This document shows positions 1 through 7,577 of a stretch of 14,029 bases of DNA, one piece after another. Made by a program: the position numbers and the translations under genes. The notes under the pieces were generated by a model. It worked only from the letters and a program-made list of their open reading frames with translations. It ran no database searches and was not told the origin of the DNA. Source of the stretch: JBBSGC01 sp038254525 (GTDB lineage Bacteria; Actinomycetota; Actinomycetes; Propionibacteriales; Nocardioidaceae); the NCBI GenBank assembly GCA_038254525.1, contig JBBSGC010000046.1, positions 1 through 14,029 of the forward strand, given 5' to 3'. Position 1 is the stretch's first letter, and each line of letters starts with the position of its first letter.

Positions 1-463
1 CTCGCCTCAGCGCGGCGCTGTTGACCCAGGCGCCGTGGTGGTCGCGGTTGAGCAGGAACGCCGGGCGATGGCCCACGACCCGGTCCAGGTCGGCGGCGAG
101 CGGGGTTCCCCCGTCGAAGTCCGCGATGCTCCAGCCGCCACCGGTGACCCATTCAGTGTCGGGCTGCGTCTGGGCGTAGGCGGCCACCGCCGCCAGGCAG
201 CCTGCGTGGCCACTGGTCGCCGACAGGTCACAGCGCATGCGTTCGAGGCCGCCCTGCACGGGGTGCACATGCGCGTCGACGAAACCGGGGACGAGCAGTC
301 CACCCCCCAGGTCGACGACCCGGGTGCGCGGACCCGCGAGTGCCCGCAGGTCGTTGCCGCCGACAGCGACGATCCGGCCGCCGGTGACCGCGACTGCCCC
401 GATGGGCGGGGCGTCGGGCCGAAATACTGACCCACCGGTGAAAAGCAGGTCCGGCGCGGCCAT
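1..463 (-). CDS. YtcJ-type amidohydrolase, N-terminal part (cut by the left window edge)
   Basis: About 154 codons are visible, from ATG at 463-461 to the edge. The product opens with the short beta-sandwich typical of metal-dependent amidohydrolases (DLLFTGGSVF, then AVTGGRIVAVG). Next comes the first metal-binding strand GFVDAHVHP at residues 60-68 (His65, His67). A later stretch, LNRDHHGAWVNSAALR (about residues 139-154), matches the YtcJ-like family, where the equivalent His-x-x-Trp-x-Asn-Ser segment is conserved. The rest of the barrel, including the remaining metal ligands, lies outside the window. Family members hydrolyse amide or C-N bonds of varied small molecules; the substrate here is unknown. 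The start follows the ureohydrolase stop by 1 nt (TGA-G-ATG), so the two are probably translated from one mRNA. This suggests, but does not prove, a role on guanidino or amide substrates. I see no signal peptide, so it is probably cytoplasmic. Confidence 0.85.
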   Translation of the reverse strand, partial: MAAPDLLFTGGSVFRPDAPPIGAVAVTGGRIVAVGGNDLRALAGPRTRVVDLGGGLLVPGFVDAHVHPVQGGLERMRCDLSATSGHAGCLAAVAAYAQTQPDTEWVTGGGWSIADFDGGTPLAADLDRVVGHRPAFLLNRDHHGAWVNSAALRR

Positions 464-464
464 C

Positions 465-1466
465 TCAACGCCCCTCGAGCAGCGGGCCGGCCGGGTCGTG
501 GTCGATGCCGTGGCGCCGGGCGGCGGTTCCCGACAGCGCCTCCAGCACCACCCGGTTGGCGAGGAACGCGGTGATGTCGGAGTGGTCGTACGGCGGCGAC
601 ACCTCGACCAGGTCGATGCCGACCACGGGCAGCTCACGACAGCTTCGGCGGACGGAGTCCAGGAGCTGGCGGGCCGAGAACCCGCCGGGCTCCGGGGTGC
701 CGGTCCCCGGCGCGTGCCCGGGGTCGCACACGTCGATGTCGACCGAGAGGAACACCCCCTCGCACTCGTCGGTGGCGATGGCGAACGCCTCGGTCAGGCA
801 GTCGTCGAGGCCGCGGTGCACGATCTCGGTCATCTCGTAGGAGCGCATCCGCTGCTCGGCCATCCACGCCAGCGTCTCGGGACCGGGCCAGTACCCACGC
901 AGCCCGATCTGCAGGAACCGGTCGCCGCGCACGGCGCCGGACTCGATCAGCCGGCGCATCGGCTGGCCGTGGCCGTACAGCGAGCCGAACTCGATGTGCC
1001 CGGTGTCGGCGTGGGCATCGAAGTGCAACATCGAGACGTTGCCGAAGCCGAGGTGCCGCGCCACACCGGTGGCGTCGGGCAGGGTGATGGTGTGGTCGCC
1101 GCCCAGCACGAGCGGGATCGCGCCGGCGGCAGCCACCGTGTGCACGGCGACCTCGAGCGAGGCGATCGACCCTTCGACGTCGCCGGAGAACATCTCGACG
1201 TCGCCGGCGTCGACCACGCCCAGGTCGGCCAGCGCGTCCACCCGCAGGGCCAGGTGGGGCCGCGACCCGTCGTGGGGCAGGTAGCACGCCTGCCGGATCG
1301 CCTGCGGTCCGAACCGGGTCCCCGGGCGGTGCGACGTCCCGCCGTCGAAGGGCGCGCCGACGATGACGACGTCAGCACCGGCGTACGTCTCGGGCGCGTC
1401 GAGGTCGCAGCCCGGTACGCCGAGGAACGTCAGGTCCGGGCCATACTGGGATCCGTACCTGCTCAC
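465..1466 (-). CDS. speB: Agmatinase-family ureohydrolase (agmatinase or guanidino-acid hydrolase)
   Basis: This is a 333-residue arginase/agmatinase-superfamily enzyme that hydrolyses a guanidino group to urea plus an amine, using two Mn ions. All metal-binding signatures are present: GGDHTIT (122-128, His125), HFDAHADTG (148-156, Asp150, His152, Asp154), and SVDIDVCDP (241-249, Asp243, Asp245) followed by APGTGTPEPGG (252-262). The GTPEPGG loop fits agmatinases and guanidinobutyrases rather than arginase, so the product may be putrescine or GABA; the exact substrate cannot be read from sequence. The start is GTG 1466-1464, because GGAGG (1480-1476) sits 9 nt upstream. An in-frame ATG at 1532 would add 22 basic residues ahead of this ribosome site and is less likely. 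The gene is transcribed divergently from the aminotransferase and lies 1 nt before the amidohydrolase, consistent with a polyamine/guanidine catabolic operon. Confidence 0.9.
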   Translation of the reverse strand: MSRYGSQYGPDLTFLGVPGCDLDAPETYAGADVVIVGAPFDGGTSHRPGTRFGPQAIRQACYLPHDGSRPHLALRVDALADLGVVDAGDVEMFSGDVEGSIASLEVAVHTVAAAGAIPLVLGGDHTITLPDATGVARHLGFGNVSMLHFDAHADTGHIEFGSLYGHGQPMRRLIESGAVRGDRFLQIGLRGYWPGPETLAWMAEQRMRSYEMTEIVHRGLDDCLTEAFAIATDECEGVFLSVDIDVCDPGHAPGTGTPEPGGFSARQLLDSVRRSCRELPVVGIDLVEVSPPYDHSDITAFLANRVVLEALSGTAARRHGIDHDPAGPLLEGR

Positions 1467-1649
1467 GCGTCTCCACCTCCACGGATTTCGTTCCTGAGCC
1501 CCGCCTCCGCGAAGCGTTTCACGGTTGAACACGGGTTGTCACGACGGATCCGCTTGCGATCCGCCGGTGCGGTCCGGCAGACTCAGCATCCAGGACAGCC
1601 CTCCCGCATCCTCCCGCTCCTGCACGAACCAAGTTTGTCGAGGTGTGAC
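1467..1649. promoter_or_regulatory. Divergent intergenic region, ureohydrolase / aminotransferase
   Basis: These 183 bp separate two divergently transcribed catabolic genes and must hold both promoters. I see no convincing sigma-70 -35/-10 pair. A short perfect inverted repeat, CGGATC-N7-GATCCG (1545-1563), is present and could be an operator. However, a repeat of that size is expected about once by chance in a region this long, so it is only a pointer. The stretch 1515-1545 is less GC-rich than its surroundings and contains the -35-like words TTGAAC (1525-1530) and TTGTCA (1536-1541) without a matching -10. Confidence 0.4.
1476..1480 (-). promoter_or_regulatory. Ribosome-binding site that fixes the ureohydrolase start
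   Basis: The minus strand reads GGAGG, with 9 nt before GTG 1466-1464. This favours the GTG over the upstream in-frame ATG at 1532. Confidence 0.75.
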
Positions 1650-3032
1650 ATGACCGCCAACCAGGACCCGAACTCCGACGCGCTGCAACACGCCGCGAAG
1701 GACCACCTGTGGATGCATTTCACGCGGCACTCCGCCTATGACAAGGCCGACGTGCCCATGATCGTGCGCGGCGACGGGGTCTACATCTACGACTCGCAAG
1801 GCAAGCGCTATCTCGACGGGCTCGCGGGCCTGTTCGTCGTGCAGGTGGGCCACGGGCGCACCGAGCTCGCCGAGGCCGCGGCCAAGCAGGCCTCCCAGCT
1901 GGCCTTCTTCCCGTTGTGGTCCTACGCGCACCCGACCGCAGTCGAGCTCGCCGAGCGGGTCGCCGGTTACGCGCCTGGTGATCTCAACCGGGTGTTCTTC
2001 ACCACCGGGGGCGGCGAGGCCGTCGAGACCGCCTGGAAGCTGGCCAAGCACTACTTCAAGCTGACCGGCAAGCCCGGCAAGCACAAGGTGATCAGCCGCG
2101 CGATCGCCTACCACGGCACCCCGCAGGGCGCCTTGTCGATCACCGGCCTGCCGGGGATGAAGGCGCCCTACGAGCCGCTGGTGCCGAGCACGTTCCGGGT
2201 GCCCAACACCAACTTCTACCGCGCCACCGAGCACGCCGACGACGAGGAGGCCTTCGGGCTGTGGGCGGCCAACCGGATCGCCGAGGCAATCGAGTTCGAG
2301 GGCCCGGACACGGTCGCGGCGGTCTTCCTCGAGCCCGTGCAGAACTCCGGCGGCTGCTTCCCACCGCCGCCCGGCTACTTCGCCCGGGTTCGTGAGATCT
2401 GCGACCAGTACGACGTGCTGCTCGTGTCCGACGAGGTCATCTGCGCCTTCGGGCGGCTCGGTCACATGTTCGGCGCCGAGCGCTACGGCTACCAGCCGGA
2501 CATGATCACCTGCGCCAAGGGTCTGACCTCCGGCTACTCCCCGCTCGGCGCGATGATCGCCTCGGAGCGCTTGTTCGAACCGTTCAAGACCGGTCAGAAC
2601 TACTTCGCCCACGGCTACACCTTCGGCGGCCACCCGGTGTCGACGGCGGTCGCCATGGCCAACCTGGACATCTTCGAGCGCGAGCAGCTCAACGAGCACG
2701 TGCGGGAGACCGAGGGCGACTTCCGGGCGACGATCAACAAGCTGCTCGACCTGCCGATCGTGGGCGACGTGCGCGGTGACGGCTACTTCTACGGCATCGA
2801 GCTGGTGAAGGACAAGGCGACGAAGACCACCTTCGACGACGACGAGTCCGAGCGGCTGCTGCGTGGCTTCTTGTCCAAGGCGCTCTTCGACGCCGGTCTC
2901 TACTGCCGCGCCGACGACCGCGGCGACCCGGTCGTCCAGCTGGCCCCTCCGCTGATCGCCACGCAGGAGCACTTCGACGAGATCGAGCAGATCCTGCGAG
3001 CGGTGCTGGCTGAGGCCGAGAACCACCTCTGA
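1650..3032 (+). CDS. Class III PLP aminotransferase, putrescine/omega-amine type
   Basis: This 460-residue fold-type I omega-aminotransferase transfers an amino group from an amine donor, probably putrescine or a related diamine, to a keto acid such as pyruvate. The opening DHLWMHFTRHSAY and the following GVYIYDSQGKRYLDGLAGLF are typical of the actinobacterial putrescine/taurine-pyruvate aminotransferase group. The phosphate-binding turn is TTGGGEAVE (118-126), Asp261 in DEVICAFGR pairs with the pyridine nitrogen, and Lys290 in TCAKGLTSGY is the Schiff-base lysine. Length is normal for the family. The start is ATG 1650, preceded by AGGTG (1641-1645); the frame stays open far upstream, but that part is antisense to the ureohydrolase and is not coding. 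The gene is divergent from the ureohydrolase and ends 6 nt before the convergent permease gene. The substrate is inferred from context; beta-alanine or GABA are alternatives. Confidence 0.92.
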   Translation: MTANQDPNSDALQHAAKDHLWMHFTRHSAYDKADVPMIVRGDGVYIYDSQGKRYLDGLAGLFVVQVGHGRTELAEAAAKQASQLAFFPLWSYAHPTAVELAERVAGYAPGDLNRVFFTTGGGEAVETAWKLAKHYFKLTGKPGKHKVISRAIAYHGTPQGALSITGLPGMKAPYEPLVPSTFRVPNTNFYRATEHADDEEAFGLWAANRIAEAIEFEGPDTVAAVFLEPVQNSGGCFPPPPGYFARVREICDQYDVLLVSDEVICAFGRLGHMFGAERYGYQPDMITCAKGLTSGYSPLGAMIASERLFEPFKTGQNYFAHGYTFGGHPVSTAVAMANLDIFEREQLNEHVRETEGDFRATINKLLDLPIVGDVRGDGYFYGIELVKDKATKTTFDDDESERLLRGFLSKALFDAGLYCRADDRGDPVVQLAPPLIATQEHFDEIEQILRAVLAEAENHL

Positions 3033-3038
3033 CCGCCC

Positions 3039-3857
3039 TCAGGCAGCCGCCCGCGACCCCCGCCGATGGGTGAGGCCGGCCGCGAAGACGACCAACAGCG
3101 AGATCAGGAACATCGCGGTGCCGACGACGTTGATCTGCGGCGGGATCTCCTTGCGGGAGACGCCCCACACGAACATGGGAAACGTCTGCGTCTGACCGGC
3201 ATTGAGGTTGGTGATGATGTAGTCGTCGAAGGAGAGCGAGAACGCCAGCAGCGCCGCGCCGAGGATGCCGGGGAACACCAACGGGAACGTCACCCGCCAG
3301 AAGGTCTGCCACTGGTTGGCGTACAGGTCCATCGCCGCCTGCTCCAAGCGCCCGTCCATGCCGGCCAGCCGGGCCTTGACGGTCACCACGACGAACGACA
3401 GGCAGAACATGATGTGCGCGATCAGGATCGTCCCGAAACCCAGCTGGCCGGCGAAGCCCATCGATACGAACAGGGCGAGCAACGAGGACCCCATGACGAT
3501 CTCCGGAGAGGCCATCGGCAGGAAGATCGTGACGTTGGCGATGCTGCGGCCGAAGAAGCGGTGCCGCACCATGGCGAACGCCATCAACGTGCCCAGCATG
3601 GTCGAACCCGCAGTCGCCAGCAGCCCGATCTTCAGGCTGGTGGTGAGCGCGTCGCACATTCCGTAGGACGAGCACGGTGCGGTCCAGTTGGACCACGTGA
3701 AGCCGCTGAACTGGTAGGCCAGGTCCGCGGAGTTGTCGAACGACATCAGCACGACGACGAAGACCGGCAGCAGCGTGTAGAGCAGCACGAGCAGGCCGAT
3801 GAACAAGATGACGTGGTCGGTGACCCACCGGCCGAGCCGTACCAACGAAGCGGTCAC
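3039..3857 (-). CDS. potC: Polyamine-type ABC transporter permease (PotC-like)
   Basis: This 272-residue inner-membrane permease belongs to the spermidine/putrescine importer family. Hydrophobic segments lie at about residues 16-38, 76-96, 107-131, 141-160, 196-214 and 243-262. The cytoplasmic EAA loop that contacts the ATPase is EQAAMDLYANQWQTFWRVTF (172-191), continuing to PLVFPGI. The start is GTG 3857-3855, which overlaps the stop of the preceding permease gene (GTGA, 4 nt); AGGAG lies 5 nt upstream. It is the last gene of the four-gene importer operon. The first periplasmic loop carries two nearby cysteines (Cys62 and Cys68), which is not a general family feature as far as I know. The convergent aminotransferase stop is only 6 nt away, leaving no room for an intrinsic terminator between them. 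Confidence 0.93.
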   Translation of the reverse strand: MTASLVRLGRWVTDHVILFIGLLVLLYTLLPVFVVVLMSFDNSADLAYQFSGFTWSNWTAPCSSYGMCDALTTSLKIGLLATAGSTMLGTLMAFAMVRHRFFGRSIANVTIFLPMASPEIVMGSSLLALFVSMGFAGQLGFGTILIAHIMFCLSFVVVTVKARLAGMDGRLEQAAMDLYANQWQTFWRVTFPLVFPGILGAALLAFSLSFDDYIITNLNAGQTQTFPMFVWGVSRKEIPPQINVVGTAMFLISLLVVFAAGLTHRRGSRAAA

Positions 3858-4756
3858 AGCAGCTCCTCGGTGCCCGCGCGCCAGATGTAGGCCATCACCA
3901 TCACGACGATGAGCACCATCAGCGTGACCGACAGCGCCGCCGCGGCCGGATAGTCACCGGCCCCGAACAGGCCCTGGATGCGGTTGCCGATCATGGTCTG
4001 CTGAGGCGTCCCGAGCAGCTCGACGTTGATGTAGTCACCGGCGGCGGGGATGAAGGTCAGCAAGGTGCCCGCGACCACGCCGGGCATCGACAGCGGGACC
4101 GTGACCCGCCAGAAACCCGCCAACGGCGGCGCGTAGAGGTCGCCCGCAGCCTCGATCAGCCGAGGGTCGACCTTCTCCAGGCTCGCGTAGAGCGGGAGCA
4201 CCATGAACGGCAGGAAGTTGTAGGTCAACCCGGTGACGACGGCGACCGACGTAGCCAGCAGTCGTCCGTCGCTGCTGAGAATGTGCACGGACTTCAAGGT
4301 GGAGACGACGAAACCGTGGTCGGAGAGGATCGCTTTCCACGCCAGGGTGCGGATCAGGAAGCTGGTGAAGAAGGGGGCGATCACCATCACCAGCATGACG
4401 TTCTTCCAGCGACCCGACTTGAACACGATCGCGTACGCGAGCGGATAGCCCAGCAGCAGGGCGAACCCGGTGGCCAGGCCGGCGTAGAGCAGCGACCGCC
4501 AGAACTCGCTGCCGTACGTGCGGATCGCGTCGACGTAGTTGCTGAAGGCCCCCGTCAACCGGTAGCCGGTCTCCAGCGTCCCCGTCGGGTCATAGAGGCT
4601 GGTGGCCACCAGCGTCGCCATCGGCACCAGGAAGAAAAGCGCCAGCCAGGCCGTACCGGGCAGGAGCAACAGGTAGGCCAGCCAGCCACGGCGAGCCGGC
4701 TGCTCCGCGACGTCCTGGCCGGTGGTCTCCCTCGCGACCTCGGTGACTGTCGTCAT
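3854..4756 (-). CDS. potB: Polyamine-type ABC transporter permease (PotB-like)
   Basis: This 300-residue membrane permease is the partner of the PotC-like protein in a binding-protein-dependent importer. A polar N-terminus of about 24 residues precedes the first hydrophobic helix (25-52). Further helices lie near 88-112, 117-138, 168-192, 226-243 and 275-292. The EAA coupling loop is EAAGDLYAPPLAGFWRVTVP (202-221), followed by LSMPGVVAG. The start is ATG 4756-4754, which overlaps the ATPase stop (ATGA, 4 nt). No strong ribosome site precedes it, so it is probably translated by coupling. The order ATPase, PotB-like, PotC-like is standard for spermidine/putrescine systems. The ligand could be putrescine, spermidine or another cationic amine. 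Confidence 0.93.
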   Translation of the reverse strand: MTTVTEVARETTGQDVAEQPARRGWLAYLLLLPGTAWLALFFLVPMATLVATSLYDPTGTLETGYRLTGAFSNYVDAIRTYGSEFWRSLLYAGLATGFALLLGYPLAYAIVFKSGRWKNVMLVMVIAPFFTSFLIRTLAWKAILSDHGFVVSTLKSVHILSSDGRLLATSVAVVTGLTYNFLPFMVLPLYASLEKVDPRLIEAAGDLYAPPLAGFWRVTVPLSMPGVVAGTLLTFIPAAGDYINVELLGTPQQTMIGNRIQGLFGAGDYPAAAALSVTLMVLIVVMVMAYIWRAGTEELL

Positions 4757-5961
4757 GCCGGCTTGGTCGACCCGACGCGCGACCCGGCCAGATCCTGCTG
4801 CTCGACACCGGCGAGCTCGGGCTCATCGGCATCGAGCACGAACGTGTGCTCGGGTCTCCAGTGCAGGTCCACCTGCGCGCCGACGGCGAGCAGCCGACGG
4901 GCCCCGGTGTTCTGCTCGAACACGGTGAGCTCCTGTCCCCACGGCATGCGCACCAGGTACTGGGTGCTCATCCCGCTGAAGCTGACATCTGACACGGTGC
5001 CCTTCGCCAACGTGTTGACGCCGTCGTCGCGCTCGGCCCCGGCTCGCTCGATGAACACCTTCTCGGGCCGGACGCCCACCCAGGCGGCGCCGCTGTCCAC
5101 CCGAGCCCGCACGGTCGGCACCAGCACCGTGGCGCCCTGGACGTCCACCTCGAGCACCGAGCCCGAGACGTGTGCCACCCGGCCCGACACGAGGTTGGAC
5201 TGCCCCAGGAAGTTGGCGACGAACGTGGTCGCCGGGTTGTCGTAGAGCTCGGCAGGTGGGCCCATCTGCTCGATCACCCCGGCGTTCATGACCGCGACCG
5301 TGTCGGCCATCGTCATGGCCTCCTCCTGGTCGTGGGTGACGTGGATGAAGGTAAGACCGACCTCGGTCTGGATGCGCTTGAGCTCGATCTGCATCTGGCG
5401 GCGGAGCTTCAGGTCCAGCGCGCCGAGCGGCTCGTCGAGCAGCAGCACCTGGGGTGAGTTGATCAGCGCGCGGGCCAGGGCCACCCGCTGCTGCTGGCCG
5501 CCGGACAGCTGCGCCGGCCGGCGGCGGCCGTAGCCGGACAGCTCGACCAGGTCGAGCATCCGGGTCACGGCCTCGCCGACCCGCCGTTGTCCCTGCCGTT
5601 TGAGCCCGAAGGCGACGTTCTCCTCGACCGACAGGTGCGGGAACAGGGCGTAGCTCTGGAAGACCGTGTTGACCGGACGCTTGTACGGGCGCAGCGTCGT
5701 GATCCGCCGGTCGCCGAGGAAGATGTCCCCCGCGGAGGGCTCCTCGAGACCGGCGACCATGCGCAGGGTGGTGGTCTTCCCGCACCCCGACGGACCGAGC
5801 AGCGCGAAGAACGACCCCGCCGGTACGCGCAGCGACAGGTCGCGGACGGCCGTGAACGCACCGAAGCGCTTGGTCAACGCCTCCAGGCGCAGGTCGGCCC
5901 CAGACGAAGCAGGCTCGGTCTGGGTGCTGTCAGCCGCAGCCGCGCCGGGTCGAGCCCTCAC
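4753..5961 (-). CDS. potA: Polyamine-type ABC transporter ATPase (PotA-like)
   Basis: This 402-residue cytoplasmic ATPase energises the importer. Its motifs are complete and in order: Walker A GPSGCGKTT (56-64), Q-loop Gln102 in FQSYALFPHL, ABC signature LSGGQQQR (152-159), Walker B VLLLDEP (172-178), and switch His210 in THDQEEA. A C-terminal TOBE region (about 256-378, including WVGVRPEKVFIE) is usual for PotA-type ATPases and may bind a regulatory ligand. About 20 residues rich in Ala and Ser precede the domain. The start is GTG 5961-5959, one nt after the binding-protein stop (TGA-G-GTG), and the end overlaps the PotB-like start by 4 nt. Tight spacing indicates one polycistronic mRNA. Confidence 0.95.
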   Translation of the reverse strand: MRARPGAAAADSTQTEPASSGADLRLEALTKRFGAFTAVRDLSLRVPAGSFFALLGPSGCGKTTTLRMVAGLEEPSAGDIFLGDRRITTLRPYKRPVNTVFQSYALFPHLSVEENVAFGLKRQGQRRVGEAVTRMLDLVELSGYGRRRPAQLSGGQQQRVALARALINSPQVLLLDEPLGALDLKLRRQMQIELKRIQTEVGLTFIHVTHDQEEAMTMADTVAVMNAGVIEQMGPPAELYDNPATTFVANFLGQSNLVSGRVAHVSGSVLEVDVQGATVLVPTVRARVDSGAAWVGVRPEKVFIERAGAERDDGVNTLAKGTVSDVSFSGMSTQYLVRMPWGQELTVFEQNTGARRLLAVGAQVDLHWRPEHTFVLDADEPELAGVEQQDLAGSRVGSTKPA

Positions 5962-5962
5962 C

Positions 5963-7204
5963 TCAGACGCCCGTGACCTGCGCGAAGTCGCTCTCGTACT
6001 GGCGCGAGGTCGTCTCGTCCAGCGCCATGAAGCCGTGGGTCTTCGAGAGCATGGTGTCGTCGGGGAAGATCAGCGGGTTGCCGACGAGGCTCGGGTCGAT
6101 CTTCTGCATGGCCTCTCGGGCGCCGCTGACCGGGCAGATGTAGTTGACCCAGGCAGCCAGCCGGGCGGCCACCTCAGGGTCGTAGTAGTAGTTCATGAGC
6201 TTCTCGGCGTTGGTCTCGTGAGTCGCCTTGTTGGGCACCAGCATGTTGTCGCTCCACAGCGCCAACCCCTCCTGCGGCGCAACGAACTTGATGTGCGGGT
6301 TGTCGTACTGGGTGATGATCACGTCACCGGACCACGCCTCGCACGCAGAGACGTTGCCGCTCACCAGGTCCTGCAGGTAGTTGTTGCCGTTGAACGCCCG
6401 GATCTGTCCCGCCGCGACCACCTGCTTGAGCTTGTCCAGGGCGGTGCCCCACTGGTCGGCGGTGAACTTCTCGGGGTCGGCGCCGGTGACCAGCAGCATG
6501 AACAGCATGGTGTCGCGCATCTCGGTGAGCAGGGTGACCTTGCCCTTGAGATCGGGGCGGGTGACCAGCTCCTCGAAGCTGCTCACCTTGCCGGTGAGCT
6601 GCTCGTTGTACGCGATCCCGGTGAGACCGCTCTGCCAGGGCACGCTGTAGTCACGGTTGGGGTCCCAGGCCGGACTCTTGAGCTTCGGAGCCAGGTTGGC
6701 GTCCACGTTCGGCATCTTCGCGTGGTCCAGCTTCTGCAGCCAGCCCAGGTTGATCATCCGGGCGGCCATCCAGTCGGTGAGCACGAAGATGTCACGGTCG
6801 ACCGGCTCACAGGCGCCCAGCTGGTTGCGCACCTTCTCGAAGAAGTCGATGTTGTCGTTGACGTCGGTGTTGTAGTTGACCGTGATCCCCGTCTGCTTCT
6901 GGAAGTCCTCCAGGGTAGGCAGGATCGTCACCTTGCTGCCGTTGCGGTCGACCCGCTTCTGGTCCATGTAGGCAGGCCAGTTCGAGAAGTTGAGCGTGTG
7001 CTGGGTCGACGAAAGGTCCTGTGATACGCACGACGTCGACGTCTGTTTCGCCGCCGGGGTACCGCAGGCGTCGAGCAGGCCGCCACCGGCGAGAGCGAGC
7101 CCGCTGACCGAGGCCCCGCGCAGGAACGAGCGCCGGGTCACCGGTCGGCGGACCAGCTGGGCGAGCTCGGGAGGAAGTACCGGGCCTGGTCGAGGAGCAT
7201 TCAT
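5963..7204 (-). CDS. potD: Polyamine-type ABC transporter substrate-binding lipoprotein (PotD/PotF-like)
   Basis: This is a 413-residue extracytoplasmic binding protein of the spermidine/putrescine family. A twin-arginine motif TRRSFLR (23-29) precedes a hydrophobic stretch and a lipobox LDAC ending at Cys47, so the protein is probably exported by Tat and lipid-anchored. Asp at the -2 position of the lipobox is unusual. Family segments include FSNWPAYMD, a PWQSGLTGIAYN stretch like the PotD hinge region, and LVSGNVSACEAWSGD. The start is ATG 7204-7202, chosen because AAAGGTG (7219-7213) lies 8 nt upstream; the frame continues to an ATG at 7312, but the added 36 residues would push the Tat signal inside the protein. 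It is the first gene of the operon and is divergent from the Lrp-type regulator. Which amine it binds is unknown. Confidence 0.93.
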   Translation of the reverse strand: MNAPRPGPVLPPELAQLVRRPVTRRSFLRGASVSGLALAGGGLLDACGTPAAKQTSTSCVSQDLSSTQHTLNFSNWPAYMDQKRVDRNGSKVTILPTLEDFQKQTGITVNYNTDVNDNIDFFEKVRNQLGACEPVDRDIFVLTDWMAARMINLGWLQKLDHAKMPNVDANLAPKLKSPAWDPNRDYSVPWQSGLTGIAYNEQLTGKVSSFEELVTRPDLKGKVTLLTEMRDTMLFMLLVTGADPEKFTADQWGTALDKLKQVVAAGQIRAFNGNNYLQDLVSGNVSACEAWSGDVIITQYDNPHIKFVAPQEGLALWSDNMLVPNKATHETNAEKLMNYYYDPEVAARLAAWVNYICPVSGAREAMQKIDPSLVGNPLIFPDDTMLSKTHGFMALDETTSRQYESDFAQVTGV

Positions 7205-7212
7205 TTCGAGCA

Positions 7213-7219
7213 CACCTTT
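7213..7219 (-). promoter_or_regulatory. Ribosome-binding site that fixes the binding-protein start
   Basis: The minus strand reads AAAGGTG, 8 nt before ATG 7204-7202. It places the twin-arginine signal near the N-terminus, as expected for an exported lipoprotein. Confidence 0.7.
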
Positions 7220-7374
7220 CGAGGCGTCAGTTCGCGTCCAGGGGCAGCTCGCGGCGCATCGACGAAGGCACGTGAGGTGTCCCTTTCTCGAGACTACGGT
7301 GGCGCCGCCCACAGGCAGGCGGGCTCGTCAACCGATGTCCACGCATCGTGACAGAGCAGACCGGAGGAGACAAG

Positions 7375-7412
7375 CGATTCCGTCGCGCTGTCATTGATCC
7401 GCAACGAAATCG
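7375..7412. repeat. Imperfect inverted repeat, candidate operator
   Basis: Left arm CGATTCCGTCGCG (7375-7387) and right arm CGCAACGAAATCG (7400-7412) pair at 11 of 13 positions around a 12-nt centre. It lies between the importer operon and the Lrp-type regulator, where an operator for that regulator would be expected. A hairpin terminator is unlikely, because no T tract follows on either strand and no gene ends here. Confidence 0.4.
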
Positions 7413-7577
7413 GGCGCGCGATCGGCGGAACGCGGTCGAGTGGATGCCTCTTGGGTCGCTGATGGTTTCATTGCAAGCACGCTGGGTGACATAGCCGAGC
7501 GCTTCACCTTCGGATTTCGGACGTTTCCGCCCCGAGGTCCACGGATTCCCTTGCACCCGCCCGAGCGGCGCCGCACG

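Larger units (their letters stand above)
7205..7577. promoter_or_regulatory. Divergent regulatory region, importer operon / Lrp-type regulator (373 bp)
   Basis: This is the longest non-coding stretch in the window. Weak open frames cross it, but the one in frame with the regulator (from GTG 7440) has about 16 of 46 third positions A or T, more than the genes around it, so I treat it as non-coding. It contains a 38-bp imperfect dyad (7375-7412). There is also a TANNNT word (TAGTCT, minus strand, 7296-7291) overlapping the palindrome TCTCGAGA (7286-7293), and a 13-nt-spaced direct repeat TTTCGAG (7204-7210 and 7217-7223) next to the binding-protein start. No full -35/-10 pair is convincing. A divergent regulator and target operon is a common arrangement for Lrp/AsnC autoregulation. 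Confidence 0.55.

Noticed and set aside
237..1649. The aminotransferase frame stays open far upstream, giving a possible 931-codon protein.
   Set aside because: The upstream part is antisense to the well-supported ureohydrolase gene and encodes low-complexity Arg/Val/Gly-rich text. The aminotransferase family begins at the ATG at 1650.
1539..3026. A 495-codon minus-strand frame opposite the aminotransferase.
   Set aside because: It is the mirror frame of a GC-rich gene, with a repetitive His/Arg/Val/Leu composition and no recognisable domain.
3033..3038. A bidirectional terminator between the converging aminotransferase and permease genes.
   Set aside because: Only 6 nt separate the stops, and I see no GC stem with a T tract around them.
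3066..3890. A 274-codon plus-strand frame opposite the PotC-like gene.
   Set aside because: The charged, Arg/Gln/His-rich composition is typical of antisense shadows, and the minus-strand permease is clear.
1522..7353. The words CGGTTGA and TGTCACGA occur in both divergent regions (1522-1528 and 1537-1544; minus strand 7334-7328 and 7353-7346), perhaps a shared operator.
   Set aside because: Order and spacing differ between the two regions, and about one shared 8-mer is expected by chance for regions of these lengths.
7440..7577. A 46-residue N-terminal extension of the Lrp-type regulator starting at GTG 7440.
   Set aside because: Third codon positions are A/T-richer than in the neighbouring genes, no Lrp homology is evident, and it would occupy the promoter region.
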